From Clostridiales bacterium (GTDB taxonomy: Bacteria > Bacillota > Clostridia > Peptostreptococcales > Anaerovoracaceae), in the NCBI GenBank assembly GCA_015058155.1, contig SVCW01000004.1, forward strand, positions 16,984 to 80,983: a stretch of 64,000 nt of DNA. Reading direction: 5' to 3'. Under the pieces are notes generated by a model. The model had not been told where the DNA came from. It did no database searches and saw only the letters and a program-made list of their open reading frames with translations. A program made the translations under genes and the position numbers. How positions within the stretch are numbered: position 1 is the first letter of the stretch; the number at the start of each line of letters is the position of its first letter. Below, piece after piece: positions 19,401 to 27,949 of the stretch.

Positions 19401-20078
19401 GATAAAAACCAAATAAATACCTGTTGATAATGCGATGAATGGTCCAAGCGGCTTTTCGTCGCCTCTTTTTATACTTCCTCTTGCCATTCCGATTGCAAAA
19501 TATCCTGCAGAGATGAGCGATGTCAAAACGAGTATTATAGCAGTTCCGTATAAACCGGCCGTAAGCCCGATTGCACCCATCAGCTTTACGTCCCCAAAGC
19601 CAAGAACGCTCTTCTTCATAAAAAGCTTACCGATTATCGAAACGAGAAGCATGATCCCCGCACCAAGCAGAGCTCCGAAAATCATATCTTCCACATCACT
19701 TCTGTAGACAGACATCGGAAATGCGAACAGCGCCAGAAATATAACAAACTGATCCGGGATAATCATATATTTGCTATCCGAAAGTGAAATCATAAGCAAT
19801 AGCCAGAGTTCAAACAGTGCAGCAAATCCGAAAACATAATCCTGATTGCACAGATATACTCCGGCAATCGAAAAAGCAGCCGGAAATACAAACTTCGCTG
19901 GATATTCCTTTAGTCTCTTTCTGCTTCTGTCAAGGAGTTCTTCCGAAGGCTCTTCATCATAATCGCAGAGCCACTTTGCAGGCATATGATTGAAAACATA
20001 TACCGCCGAAAGCCCCAGCATCACACCTGTAAAAGCTGCAGCCATCGATACAATAATAATGTTTAATACTCCTTCCAT
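19386..20078 (-). CDS. A24-family prepilin peptidase-like membrane protease
   Basis: A 230-residue membrane protein with about six helices. The two catalytic aspartates of aspartyl prepilin peptidases are visible, one in SLSDSKYMIIPD and one in GFGDVKLMGA. The N-terminal methyltransferase domain with its CxxC pairs, found in bifunctional PilD/ComC, is absent, so this is a peptidase-only form. No pilin or pilus assembly gene is nearby, and its substrate must be encoded elsewhere. It is a single-gene unit. Confidence 0.85.
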   Translation of the reverse strand: MEGVLNIIIVSMAAAFTGVMLGLSAVYVFNHMPAKWLCDYDEEPSEELLDRSRKRLKEYPAKFVFPAAFSIAGVYLCNQDYVFGFAALFELWLLLMISLSDSKYMIIPDQFVIFLALFAFPMSVYRSDVEDMIFGALLGAGIMLLVSIIGKLFMKKSVLGFGDVKLMGAIGLTAGLYGTAIILVLTSLISAGYFAIGMARGSIKRGDEKPLGPFIALSTGIYLVFIAAVL

Positions 20079-20206
20079 TAGTCTTCCCCTTTGAATTTAA
20101 ATATCATAATTAGACGATGCGTACTGCACCTCTTTGTTTTTCACATATCTATTTTATCATTTTACATATTTTTCCACAAGTAATAATTCAAAATGTCTGA
20201 TTTTTT

Positions 20207-20248
20207 GTGTGTTTGCACATTGCAAACCACACTTTTTTGTGTTAAAAT
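20207..20248 (+). promoter_or_regulatory. Promoter with overlapping palindrome, aminotransferase gene
   Basis: TTGCAA (20220-20225), 17 bases and TAAAAT (20243-20248) form the promoter. A palindrome GTTTGC-ACATT-GCAAAC (20211-20227), extended by GTGT/ACAC arms with one bulged base, covers the -35 box and looks like an operator for a regulator not in this window. Confidence 0.6.
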
Positions 20249-20289
20249 AACATTTATTATTCATATTATACAAGAAAGGTCTTATTACT

Positions 20290-21477
20290 ATGGAAAAATT
20301 ATTATCAGATACTATAAAAGCTATACCTGCATCATACGTAGCTGAAATCTTAGAAGCAGCCGCAGATCCCGGCATTATTTCACTTGCAGGTGGACTCCCA
20401 CATCCGCTTTCATTCCCAAAGGAAGATCTTTTAGCATCAATAAATCGTATCATCGAAACTGACGGTGACAAGGTATTCCAGTACTCAAGCACACAGGGTC
20501 TCCCTGCTCTCCGTGAATTCATCGCAGACAGATACAACAAGAAATATAACATCGGCATCACAGCAGACGATATTCTTATCACATCAGGTTCACAGCAGGC
20601 TCTCGACATCATCAGTAAATCACTCACAAACAAGGGTGATGCTGTAGTTGTTGAAAACCCTACTTATCTCGCAGCAATCCAGATTTTTGCTCAGTACCAG
20701 CCTGAATTCGTGACTATCGACTTAAACGAAGAAGGTCCTGATTTTGATCAGCTCGAAGCAGCAATGAAGAAGAACCCTAAGTTCATCTACCTCATTCCTA
20801 ACTTCCAGAATCCTACGGGCCTTACATATACAAAGGAAGCCCGTGACAAAGTTTATGAACTTATCAAGGGCACTGACACATTCTTAATCGAAGACGACCC
20901 TTACGGAGAAATCAGATACTCAGGTCAGCCTCTCCCATATATCGGAATGGGCAGACACGAAAACAGCATCGTTCTCGGAACATTCTCAAAGACTGCAACT
21001 CCTGGCATGAGAATCGGATTCATCATCTGTAAGAACAAAGAATTCATGAAGGCTCTTATGGTTGCAAAAGAATGTGCCGACCTCCACACAAATATCTTCG
21101 GTCAGTACATGCTTGCAGATTACGTAACTCACAATGATTACGATGCACATATCGAAAGAATCGTGGCTCTCTACAAGCAGAATGCAGAAGCAATGGTTGC
21201 TGCTATGGAAAAATACTTCCCTGAAGAAGTTACTTATACAGTTCCAGAAGGCGGCATGTTCCTCTGGGTTACTTTCCCTGAAAAGGTTAAGGCTATGAAG
21301 CTCGCTCCAAAGGCAATCGAAAAGGGAGTAATCTTTGTTCCTGGAGACGCATTCTACGTATCAATTCCTGAAGGTGCACACACTGCAAGACTTAACTATA
21401 CAAACGCTTCACTCGAAAAGATCGACGAAGGCATCAAGAAGCTTGCAGACGCAATCAGCGAAATCATGGCAGAATAA
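20290..21477 (+). CDS. Class I PLP aminotransferase (2-aminoadipate/MocR type)
   Basis: A 395-residue fold-type I aminotransferase. The PLP lysine is Lys234 in GTFSKTATPGMRIG, with NFQNPTG (about 171-177) and EDDPYGEIRY (201-210) as cofactor and substrate motifs. This subfamily includes 2-aminoadipate, valine-pyruvate and kynurenine-type aminotransferases, and acts on branched or aromatic amino acids; the exact donor is not clear. There is no attached GntR DNA-binding domain. It would supply 2-oxoacids for the oxidoreductases in this window. The start has GAAAGG before it and the gene ends at a terminator. Confidence 0.88.
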   Translation: MEKLLSDTIKAIPASYVAEILEAAADPGIISLAGGLPHPLSFPKEDLLASINRIIETDGDKVFQYSSTQGLPALREFIADRYNKKYNIGITADDILITSGSQQALDIISKSLTNKGDAVVVENPTYLAAIQIFAQYQPEFVTIDLNEEGPDFDQLEAAMKKNPKFIYLIPNFQNPTGLTYTKEARDKVYELIKGTDTFLIEDDPYGEIRYSGQPLPYIGMGRHENSIVLGTFSKTATPGMRIGFIICKNKEFMKALMVAKECADLHTNIFGQYMLADYVTHNDYDAHIERIVALYKQNAEAMVAAMEKYFPEEVTYTVPEGGMFLWVTFPEKVKAMKLAPKAIEKGVIFVPGDAFYVSIPEGAHTARLNYTNASLEKIDEGIKKLADAISEIMAE

Positions 21478-21484
21478 TTATTTG

Positions 21485-21508
21485 AGAAGGTGCTTACATG
21501 CGCCTTCT
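21485..21508 (+). terminator. Terminator after the aminotransferase gene
   Basis: AGAAGGTGC (21485-21493) pairs with GCGCCTTCT (21500-21508) with one wobble pair, followed by five T residues. The Hpt gene begins 20 bases later, so it may be read by partial readthrough. Confidence 0.7.
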
Positions 21509-21527
21509 TTTTATAAAGGAGCTTATT

Positions 21528-21875
21528 ATGACTTACGATAAAGATAAAATGAGAGAAACTGCAATAAAAAACCTCGGTGGCAGCGAAGCAATGTACAACA
21601 AATACCTCGCTAAGTTCAAGGACAAATATGTAGGTATTGCTGATGAAATCGTTTCAGTGATGAATTCAGGCGATGCCGAAGAATCAAGAAGACTCGCGCA
21701 CTCTGTAAAAGGTCTCGCCGCTACGCTCGGCCTGATGCCTTGTTCTGATGCCGCTTTTGAACTCGAAAAACTATTCAAAGTTGCAATCGAAACAGGCTTT
21801 ACGGATGAACTTATGGAAAGCATCCTGCCAGCGCTTGAAAACTTCAAAGAAAAAATTGAAGAAGCATGTAAATAA
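21528..21875 (+). CDS. Stand-alone histidine phosphotransfer (Hpt) protein
   Basis: A 115-residue all-helical protein. His58 in RRLAHSVKGLAATLG is the phospho-accepting residue of Hpt domains, followed by the usual leucine-rich helix. Such proteins relay phosphate between response-regulator domains and are normally encoded beside a hybrid kinase; none is adjacent. The ATG at 21528 follows AAAGGAG; a longer frame upstream runs through the terminator hairpin and is not used. Confidence 0.85.
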   Translation: MTYDKDKMRETAIKNLGGSEAMYNKYLAKFKDKYVGIADEIVSVMNSGDAEESRRLAHSVKGLAATLGLMPCSDAAFELEKLFKVAIETGFTDELMESILPALENFKEKIEEACK

Positions 21876-21885
21876 GAACTAAGAA

Positions 21886-21905
21886 AAGCCGGAAGATACC
21901 GGCTT
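21886..21905 (+). terminator. Terminator of the Hpt gene
   Basis: AAGCCGG (21886-21892) pairs with CCGGCTT (21899-21905), followed by T residues. Confidence 0.8.
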
Positions 21906-21917
21906 TTTTTGTAAACA

Positions 21918-21941
21918 AAAAGCCCGGATAACCGGGCTTTT
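21918..21941 (-). terminator. Terminator of hbd
   Basis: AAAAGCCCGG (21918-21927), loop ATAA, CCGGGCTTTT (21932-21941). It is symmetrical and can act on both strands. Confidence 0.85.
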
Positions 21942-21972
21942 GATTTGATCGATATTATCGATACTGAGCTTA

Positions 21973-22815
21973 TTAATACTTGAAGAAACCTTCGCCAGTC
22001 TTTCTTCCGAGCTTGTTAGCTCTTACCATCTTCTTGATGAGGATGTGTGGTCTGTACTTAGGATCACCGTATTCAGTGTAGAGAGTGTTCATGATAGCAA
22101 GAACAACGTCAAGACCTACGAGGTCACCAAGAGCGAGAGGTCCCATTGGGTGGTTAGCACCAAGCTTCATAGCGTTGTCGATACCTTCAGCATCAGCAAC
22201 TCCATCATAAAGGATGCCAGCAGCTTCGTTGATCATAGGGATAAGGATTCTGTTTACAACGAATCCAGGAGCTTCTTCTACTTCTACTGGAGTCTTTCCG
22301 AGTTCTTCTGAAAGCTTAACGATAACGTCCTTAGTTTCGTCTGAAGTAGCAAGACCCTTGATAACTTCTACGAGCTTCATAGCTGGAACTGGGTTGAAGA
22401 AGTGCATACCGATAATCTTGTCAGCTCTGTTTGTTGCTGCAGCGATTTCAGTGATTGAAAGTGATGATGTATTTGTAGCGATGATTGCTTCTGGCTTGCA
22501 GAGAGCGTCGAGTTCTGCGAAGAGAGCCTTCTTAGCTTCCATATCTTCTGTTGCAGCTTCGATTACGAGGTCAGCATCAGCGATGATAGCGATGTCAGTT
22601 GAACCCTTGATTCTTGCCATGCAAGCATCAGCATCTTCCTGAGTCATCTTTTCCTTAGCAACGAGCTTGTCAAGATTCTTCTTAACTGTTGCGATTCCCT
22701 TTTCTACTGAAGTTTCTCTTCTAGCTCTGAGAACTACTTCATATCCATTCTGTGCGAGAACCTGAACGATTCCAGCTCCCATTGTACCTGATCCGAGTAC
22801 GCCGATTTTCTTCAT
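21973..22815 (-). CDS. hbd: 3-hydroxybutyryl-CoA dehydrogenase
   Basis: A 280-residue NAD(P)-dependent dehydrogenase reducing acetoacetyl-CoA to 3-hydroxybutyryl-CoA in butyrate formation. The Rossmann motif GSGTMGAG is at residues 8-15 and the catalytic histidine lies in [17 protein letters not shown]. The C-terminal half carries [17 protein letters not shown], the family signature. Length equals clostridial Hbd. The other butyrate-pathway genes are not alongside, so here it stands alone with its own promoter. Confidence 0.95.
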   Translation of the reverse strand: MKKIGVLGSGTMGAGIVQVLAQNGYEVVLRARRETSVEKGIATVKKNLDKLVAKEKMTQEDADACMARIKGSTDIAIIADADLVIEAATEDMEAKKALFAELDALCKPEAIIATNTSSLSITEIAAATNRADKIIGMHFFNPVPAMKLVEVIKGLATSDETKDVIVKLSEELGKTPVEVEEAPGFVVNRILIPMINEAAGILYDGVADAEGIDNAMKLGANHPMGPLALGDLVGLDVVLAIMNTLYTEYGDPKYRPHILIKKMVRANKLGRKTGEGFFKY

Positions 22816-22881
22816 TATAAAAATCCTCCCTTTAACATATTACTTATTCGTATTTGTTAAAAAATTAACTGTCTATATTTG

Positions 22882-22909
22882 ATTATAACACATTGCACCT
22901 CTTTGTAAA
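22882..22909 (-). promoter_or_regulatory. Promoter of hbd
   Basis: On the minus strand TTTACA (22909-22904), 16 bases and TATAAT (22887-22882), about 70 bases before the start codon. Confidence 0.7.
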
Positions 22910-22969
22910 GCACAATTTTCCAAAAAGCCTCAAAATTTAAACAATGTTTCTGTTTTTATAGACTACTCC

Positions 22970-23680
22970 TTATTCAGCGATGACCACTTCTGTGTTGTCC
23001 TTGTTGAGAATGTGTTTTACAACTGTTCCGCCGAGTTCCTTTTCAATCATTTCAGCAAGTTCATCAAGTGCTGCGTTAAGATTTTCACTGCTTTTTCCAT
23101 CGATTGTTTCAATACACATAAAAGCATTTACTGTATCTTCTTCAAGCATTGTTCTTACTGATTCACGCCAGTTGAAGCATCTGCAGATTGCACCTGCGTC
23201 GTCCTTGTATACTACTTCACCAGGTGAAGGTGGTTCGCTCTTGTCACTTCCGTAAGTAATGAATTCTTCTGTTCCGTCTGCGATTGCAAGTCTGTTGTCA
23301 CCCGCAAAAGCATCAATATTTTCGCCGCCTACAGGTACACCGTACTTGAGCGAAATACCATTATATATGTCTACAAGCGGATTGATTGTGCCGATAGTAC
23401 CGCCGTTTTTTACTCTCTTTAAAAGTGCTTCAATTGAGCATCTCGCACCCTTCTTTGTCTTGAACTTGTAAAAAGCATCTCTCCATGCTCTTATAACAGG
23501 GTTTTCTGTGAATTCTTCAGCTGATGTGTACTTTGCTGAAATCTTCTGCGCTTCAGCAAGGTAATCTACATACTTGTCCTTATCTTTTACAGTATTGTCG
23601 ATGCCGTTACAAACAAGTACACCGATTTCAATTTCAGGAAAAAGCTCGATTATTTCCTTTTCGATTCTGAACTTCTTCAT
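22970..23680 (-). CDS. B3/B4 tRNA-binding domain protein
   Basis: A 236-residue protein made up of the B3/B4 domain of phenylalanyl-tRNA synthetase beta chain. The segment NPLVDIYNGISLKYGVPVGGENIDAF and the DDAGAICRCFNWRESVRT region are typical of free-standing members. In PheT this domain edits mischarged Tyr-tRNA(Phe); free-standing forms are thought to edit or bind tRNA, but the role is not established. It lies between cysK and hbd without obvious linkage. Confidence 0.8.
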   Translation of the reverse strand: MKKFRIEKEIIELFPEIEIGVLVCNGIDNTVKDKDKYVDYLAEAQKISAKYTSAEEFTENPVIRAWRDAFYKFKTKKGARCSIEALLKRVKNGGTIGTINPLVDIYNGISLKYGVPVGGENIDAFAGDNRLAIADGTEEFITYGSDKSEPPSPGEVVYKDDAGAICRCFNWRESVRTMLEEDTVNAFMCIETIDGKSSENLNAALDELAEMIEKELGGTVVKHILNKDNTEVVIAE

Positions 23681-23731
23681 TTTAAGGTCTCCTCCTTAAT
23701 ACAGATTGTTAACTTTATAATAAAAGAAAAG

Positions 23732-23751
23732 GGGCAGTTTTGCAACTGCCC
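23732..23751 (-). terminator. Terminator of the cysteine-synthase-like gene
   Basis: GGGCAGTT (23732-23739), loop TTGC, AACTGCCC (23744-23751), followed on the minus strand by a T-rich run. Confidence 0.85.
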
Positions 23752-23762
23752 GCAATATCAAT

Positions 23763-24689
23763 TTACTCAAATAATGGTGTTGAAAAATACCTTTCCGCCG
23801 TGTCAGGAAGTACTGTTACAACAGTCTTGCCCTTACCGAGTTTCTTAGCGAGTTTTATCGCTGCAGCTACATTTGTACCGCTGCTGATTCCGCATGCAAT
23901 TCCTTCGAGACGGCCAAGATTCTTTGATGTCTCAAGTGCCTCTTCATCAGTCACGATATAAACATCATCGTAAATATTCTGGTTAAGAATCGGAGGCATG
24001 ATCCCGTCCCCGATTCCCATCTGTACATGAGTTCCGATTGAACCACCTGAAAGCATCGCGGCATGTTCAGGTTCAACTGCCCATATTACCATATCCGGAT
24101 TCTTTTCCTTAAGAGCTTCTCCTATGCCTGTGATAGTGCCGCCTGTACCGATTCCTGAGCAGAAACCGTGAATCGGCTTTCCTACCTGATTCAGGATTTC
24201 AACTGCTGTTGCGTCTCTCTGGATTGCTGAGTTTGCAGGATTTTCAAACTGCTGGGGAACGAAAACATTCGGATCTTCATCACGCATTCTGAGTGCAGTA
24301 TTGAGACACTCCTCGATACATTCTCCGATATTTCCGTCATCGTGAATAAGAACAACTTCCGCACCATAATGCTGCATGAGCTTTCTTCTTTCTTCGCTCA
24401 CTGAATCAGGCATGATAACTCTTACTTTGTAACCTCTTACGGCTCCGACAAGCGCAAGTCCGATTCCCTGATTACCGCTTGTAGGTTCTACTATAATTGT
24501 ATTCTCGCTTATAAGGCCTTTTGCCTCTGCGTCGAGAATCATGTTGTATGCAGTTCTTGTTTTGATGGAACCTCCTACATTGAGGCCTTCAAATTTCACA
24601 AGTATTTCTGCACCGTCAGGATCTGCCATATGCTGGAGCTTTATAATGGGTGTATTTCCCATTGCTTCTAAAATATTATTATAAATCAT
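23763..24689 (-). CDS. cysK: Cysteine synthase-family PLP enzyme
   Basis: A 308-residue fold-type II enzyme. Lys43 in GGSIKTR holds PLP, PTSGNQG (69-75) binds the substrate carboxylate, and GTGGTITGIG is the phosphate loop. Classical CysK carries GGSVKDR and TSGNTG; the changes to KTR and NQG mark a variant common in anaerobes. The likely reaction is O-acetylserine plus sulfide to cysteine, but a beta-elimination or another beta-replacement is possible. It stands alone between terminators. Confidence 0.82.
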   Translation of the reverse strand: MIYNNILEAMGNTPIIKLQHMADPDGAEILVKFEGLNVGGSIKTRTAYNMILDAEAKGLISENTIIVEPTSGNQGIGLALVGAVRGYKVRVIMPDSVSEERRKLMQHYGAEVVLIHDDGNIGECIEECLNTALRMRDEDPNVFVPQQFENPANSAIQRDATAVEILNQVGKPIHGFCSGIGTGGTITGIGEALKEKNPDMVIWAVEPEHAAMLSGGSIGTHVQMGIGDGIMPPILNQNIYDDVYIVTDEEALETSKNLGRLEGIACGISSGTNVAAAIKLAKKLGKGKTVVTVLPDTAERYFSTPLFE

Positions 24690-24820
24690 ACTGCCTTCCT
24701 CTTCCGAAACGCATTAAAAGCCCCGAGAAAGCTTACTCACCCGCGGATAAAAAATTGTTCCTTATGTATTTGCCTTATATATACCCCATGTCACTTAATA
24801 TAATCATACAAAAAATAAAA

Positions 24821-24842
24821 TGAGCCGATATTTTTCGGCTCA
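24821..24842 (-). terminator. Terminator of the phzF-like gene
   Basis: TGAGCCGA (24821-24828), loop TATTTT, TCGGCTCA (24835-24842), then TTTTATTTTTT on the minus strand. Confidence 0.85.
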
Positions 24843-24848
24843 GTATTT

Positions 24849-25676
24849 TTATATATTAAGCTCCGCAATTGAGAATAACGCAGCCTGTCCTCCGAGGATA
24901 GTTCTTTCACCTTCAAATCTGCAGTAAAGCTCGCCTCCACGCTTCGATGCCTGATACGCAAAGATATCATTCTTTCCAAGTTTCTCTGCCCAGAGAGGAA
25001 CTACATGGCAATGTCCTCTTCCACAGACAGGATCTTCCGGAACATTTAGTTTGGGGAAAAACGAACGCGTGATACAGTCATATGACTCATCATTTATACA
25101 GTTTCCATCTTTGCAATCGCAAAAGTCAGCATCAGCTCCTCTTGCTGTAATATGAAGTCCGAGTCCCGGAAGGTTTGCAATCACTTGCTGATTTGCAACT
25201 GCATCACGTACGATTGTCTCATTTTCAAAAACTAGCACAAGATCATCGCCAATGTATGCCATAGCCGGTTTAACTCCGATTGCTGCTTCCATTTCGTCTG
25301 TCACTTCAATCTTCTTAAGCCCGAAAGAAGGGAAATTCAGTTCAAATATGCTTCCTTTCTTAGTAACAGTAAGCAATCCGCTCAGCGTATCAAACTCAAT
25401 CACATCTTTTTCGGGTTCAACAAAACTTGTGATTACATAAGCAGTCGCAAGTGTTGCATGGCCACAGAGATCTATTTCACCTCCAGGTGTGAACCATCTT
25501 AAGTGATAATGATTGTCAGGACCTTCTTTAACTACAAATGCTGTTTCCGAAAGATTATTTTCTATAGTAATCTTCTGCATCATAAAGTCCGGAAGCCATG
25601 ACTCCATCACACATACAGCTGCAGGGTTTCCTGCAAATATCTTGTCTGTAAAAGCATCAACAACATACTGTTTCAT
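24849..25676 (-). CDS. PhzF-family isomerase/epimerase
   Basis: A 275-residue member of the PhzF family, a diaminopimelate-epimerase-like fold. Glu44 in NLSETAFV is the catalytic acid/base and the LCGHATLATAYV and DPVCGRGHCHVVP segments are diagnostic of both half-domains. Only a few members have known reactions, so the substrate is unknown. It starts 21 bases after the flavodoxin-ferredoxin gene and probably shares its transcript. Confidence 0.88.
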   Translation of the reverse strand: MKQYVVDAFTDKIFAGNPAAVCVMESWLPDFMMQKITIENNLSETAFVVKEGPDNHYHLRWFTPGGEIDLCGHATLATAYVITSFVEPEKDVIEFDTLSGLLTVTKKGSIFELNFPSFGLKKIEVTDEMEAAIGVKPAMAYIGDDLVLVFENETIVRDAVANQQVIANLPGLGLHITARGADADFCDCKDGNCINDESYDCITRSFFPKLNVPEDPVCGRGHCHVVPLWAEKLGKNDIFAYQASKRGGELYCRFEGERTILGGQAALFSIAELNI

Positions 25677-25697
25677 TTTCAGAACACCTCCTGCCTT

Positions 25698-26453
25698 TTA
25701 TTCAATATATTCCGCACACTTATATCTAGGCTTTCCCTGACTCTTCTTTCCGTATTCGATAGCCTCTTCAGGGCAGTAGCAGATACAGCTCATACAATGT
25801 GTACAATTATCTCCCCATACAGGCTTGCCTTCTGTCAGCCTGATATTATTGAGCATGCAGAGATCTTCACACTTGCCGCATCCGATACACGCATCAGTAG
25901 CGTAAAACTTCTTTGCGGAAACATACTTCTTGTAGAATCCCCAGTTTATGATGCCGCTTTTCTTCCTGTCGACAGCGCCGACTTCGCGAAGCGGAAAATC
26001 TCTTCCTTCATTTATGCACTTAATACCATCTTCGAGTACAGGAAGTGCTGATTTTATAATCTTTGCTGACTCTTCTTCGTCAGGCACTCTGAACATGGCA
26101 ACATAGTTTTCCGGCATCACAACTTCAAGCACTCCTCTGTAATCAAGCCCCTTTTCTTTGCAGAGTTCTTCAAGTTTCTCGCCTGCGGCACCGATATCGC
26201 TTCCACAAGTCATCACAAAATATGCATCGGTTGCTCCATCGAAGTTCGCACTTTTAATAAAATCTTCAAACACGTGAGGAATCTGCCATGCGTAAGTAGG
26301 CGATACGAACACCCATGGTTTTCCTGATACAAATTCACCAGCGATTCCATCTTTAATAAAATTGCGTGAATCAATTATTTCATCACCGGTTTTCGAAGCA
26401 ATCATCTGTGCGCAAAACCTGCTGTTACCTGTGCCGGAAAAATAAATTACCAT
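25698..26453 (-). CDS. EFR1-type flavodoxin-ferredoxin fusion
   Basis: A 251-residue electron carrier. The N-terminus (VIYFSGTGNSRFCAQMIA) is an FMN-binding flavodoxin-like domain. Residues about 185-240 hold two [4Fe-4S] motifs, CIGCGKCEDLC followed by Met instead of Pro, and CTHCMSCICYCP. EFR1 proteins are common in gut and soil anaerobes, and the redox partners are unknown. It sits between MATE and phzF-like genes with short spacers, suggesting one operon. Confidence 0.9.
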   Translation of the reverse strand: MVIYFSGTGNSRFCAQMIASKTGDEIIDSRNFIKDGIAGEFVSGKPWVFVSPTYAWQIPHVFEDFIKSANFDGATDAYFVMTCGSDIGAAGEKLEELCKEKGLDYRGVLEVVMPENYVAMFRVPDEEESAKIIKSALPVLEDGIKCINEGRDFPLREVGAVDRKKSGIINWGFYKKYVSAKKFYATDACIGCGKCEDLCMLNNIRLTEGKPVWGDNCTHCMSCICYCPEEAIEYGKKSQGKPRYKCAEYIE

Positions 26454-26480
26454 CTCTGACTCCTTTCATTTTTATAAACA

Positions 26481-27878
26481 TTATTCTTTTAACTCTTCCG
26501 AAGTCTCTTCAATATTAAGACCTTTAAGTAATCGTCTGTACATTGCAAATGAAATTATGAGTGTTACGGAATCCGAAGCAGCCTGAGTCCATGCTATTCC
26601 GAAAAGTCCGAAGAAATAATTCATGATAAAGAGGAAAGGAATGTTTGTAAGTCCTCTTCTGCAGATTGCAAGGAAGAGTGATTCCTTACCTTTTCCCATT
26701 GCCTGGAACATATAGTTCATCTGAACGTTTGCAATCATAAGCGGCGTTGCAAGACAGCAGATTCTGAGAAGCTTGATACCGATTGTAAGCGTTTCAGGCT
26801 CGTCCATGAAAATAGAAAATACCGTTTCAGTAAATATCTCAAAAGCTATGATGCAGACAACAGCAAAGATCATTGACCATGTTCTCGCTGTGTTTGCAGC
26901 TTCTTTCATTCTCTTATAATTCTTTGCAGCATAGTTGTACGCTACAAGCGGCATCATACCCTGGCAGAGACCCATGCTGAGACTTAGAGGTATCGAGTCT
27001 ATCTTTCCTACAATTCCCATCGCCGCAAGTGAAACGTCTCCGTATCCGGCAGAGAGATTGTTTCTTATCGTGCCTGAAAGACTGTTACTTAAAGCACTTA
27101 TGCATGACGGGAATCCCACAGCAAAAATCTCTCCGATATATTTCATTCCCGGTCCCGCATCTTTTGGTAATATCGAAAGAACCGTTGTCTTTCTTAAAAG
27201 CATGATTTTGTAGAGAAGATATAATGTTGCAACCGTATTTGAAAATGCCGTTGCCATCGCAGCACCTGTGACTTCGTGTCCCGAAGGGAGGATTACAAAC
27301 ATGAATATCGGGTCAAGAATAACATTTATAACACCACCCATGCTCAGTCCGAAACTCGAAACCTTCGCATACCCTACGCTTCTCAGCATCTGCGCCATCG
27401 TAGTGTTGAGTGTTGCCGGTATGCCGCCGACAACCGCAACCCAGAAAGCGTATGAGCGTGCATATCCGATAGTGTTTTCACTTGCGCCCATCATTACAAG
27501 AAGCTTGTCTATGTTTGTCCAGATAATAGTTATATAAATCAGTGTTATACAAATTGAACCATAAAAGCTGAGTGCCGCAACACTTCTTGCATCTCGATCA
27601 TTTTTCATACCAAGGAGTCTTGAAATAAGACTTCCGCCGCCGATAGCAAAAAGATTTGATATCGACATCTGGAAAAATACGAGCATGTACGCGAGCGATG
27701 AAGCCGCAACTTTATTAGGGTCATCTGTCGTTCCTATAAAATATGTATCCGCCATATTATATACAAGCGATATAAGCTGGCTCAGGATTGTCGGAATTGC
27801 AAGCGTTGCAAGCGCTTTTGCAACCGGCATATTTTCAAAGATTTCTTTTGTGTCTACTGCTTTGCCGTGATTTGCCAT
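26481..27878 (-). CDS. MATE-family efflux transporter 1
   Basis: A 465-residue membrane protein with about twelve helices in two repeats. The N-terminal LATLAIPTILSQLISLVYNMADTYFIG is the typical MATE opening, and the second half starts near CISALSNSLSGTIRNN. Such proteins export drugs or metabolites with Na+ or H+. It precedes the EFR1 gene by 27 bases and is next to a second MATE gene. Confidence 0.93.
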   Translation of the reverse strand: MANHGKAVDTKEIFENMPVAKALATLAIPTILSQLISLVYNMADTYFIGTTDDPNKVAASSLAYMLVFFQMSISNLFAIGGGSLISRLLGMKNDRDARSVAALSFYGSICITLIYITIIWTNIDKLLVMMGASENTIGYARSYAFWVAVVGGIPATLNTTMAQMLRSVGYAKVSSFGLSMGGVINVILDPIFMFVILPSGHEVTGAAMATAFSNTVATLYLLYKIMLLRKTTVLSILPKDAGPGMKYIGEIFAVGFPSCISALSNSLSGTIRNNLSAGYGDVSLAAMGIVGKIDSIPLSLSMGLCQGMMPLVAYNYAAKNYKRMKEAANTARTWSMIFAVVCIIAFEIFTETVFSIFMDEPETLTIGIKLLRICCLATPLMIANVQMNYMFQAMGKGKESLFLAICRRGLTNIPFLFIMNYFFGLFGIAWTQAASDSVTLIISFAMYRRLLKGLNIEETSEELKE

Positions 27879-27904
27879 TTTGTAATATGCTCCTGAAATG
27901 AACT

Positions 27905-27931
27905 ACGGGCGAGACAAATCCGTCCGCCCGT
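27905..27931. terminator. Hairpin between the two MATE genes
   Basis: ACGGGCG (27905-27911) pairs with CGCCCGT (27925-27931). The T-tract is poor on the minus strand, so it may only partly terminate the second MATE transcript. Confidence 0.4.
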
Positions 27932-27949
27932 TTATATTATATATAAATT

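Noticed and set aside
20157..20633. 158-residue minus-strand frame opposite the aminotransferase
   Set aside because: It lies antisense to a clear PLP enzyme and has no family features; it is a shadow of the real gene.
24700..24760. Riboswitch in the leader of the cysteine-synthase-like gene
   Set aside because: A GC-rich stem-like stretch is present but it does not match any riboswitch consensus that I can recall and has no terminator partner.
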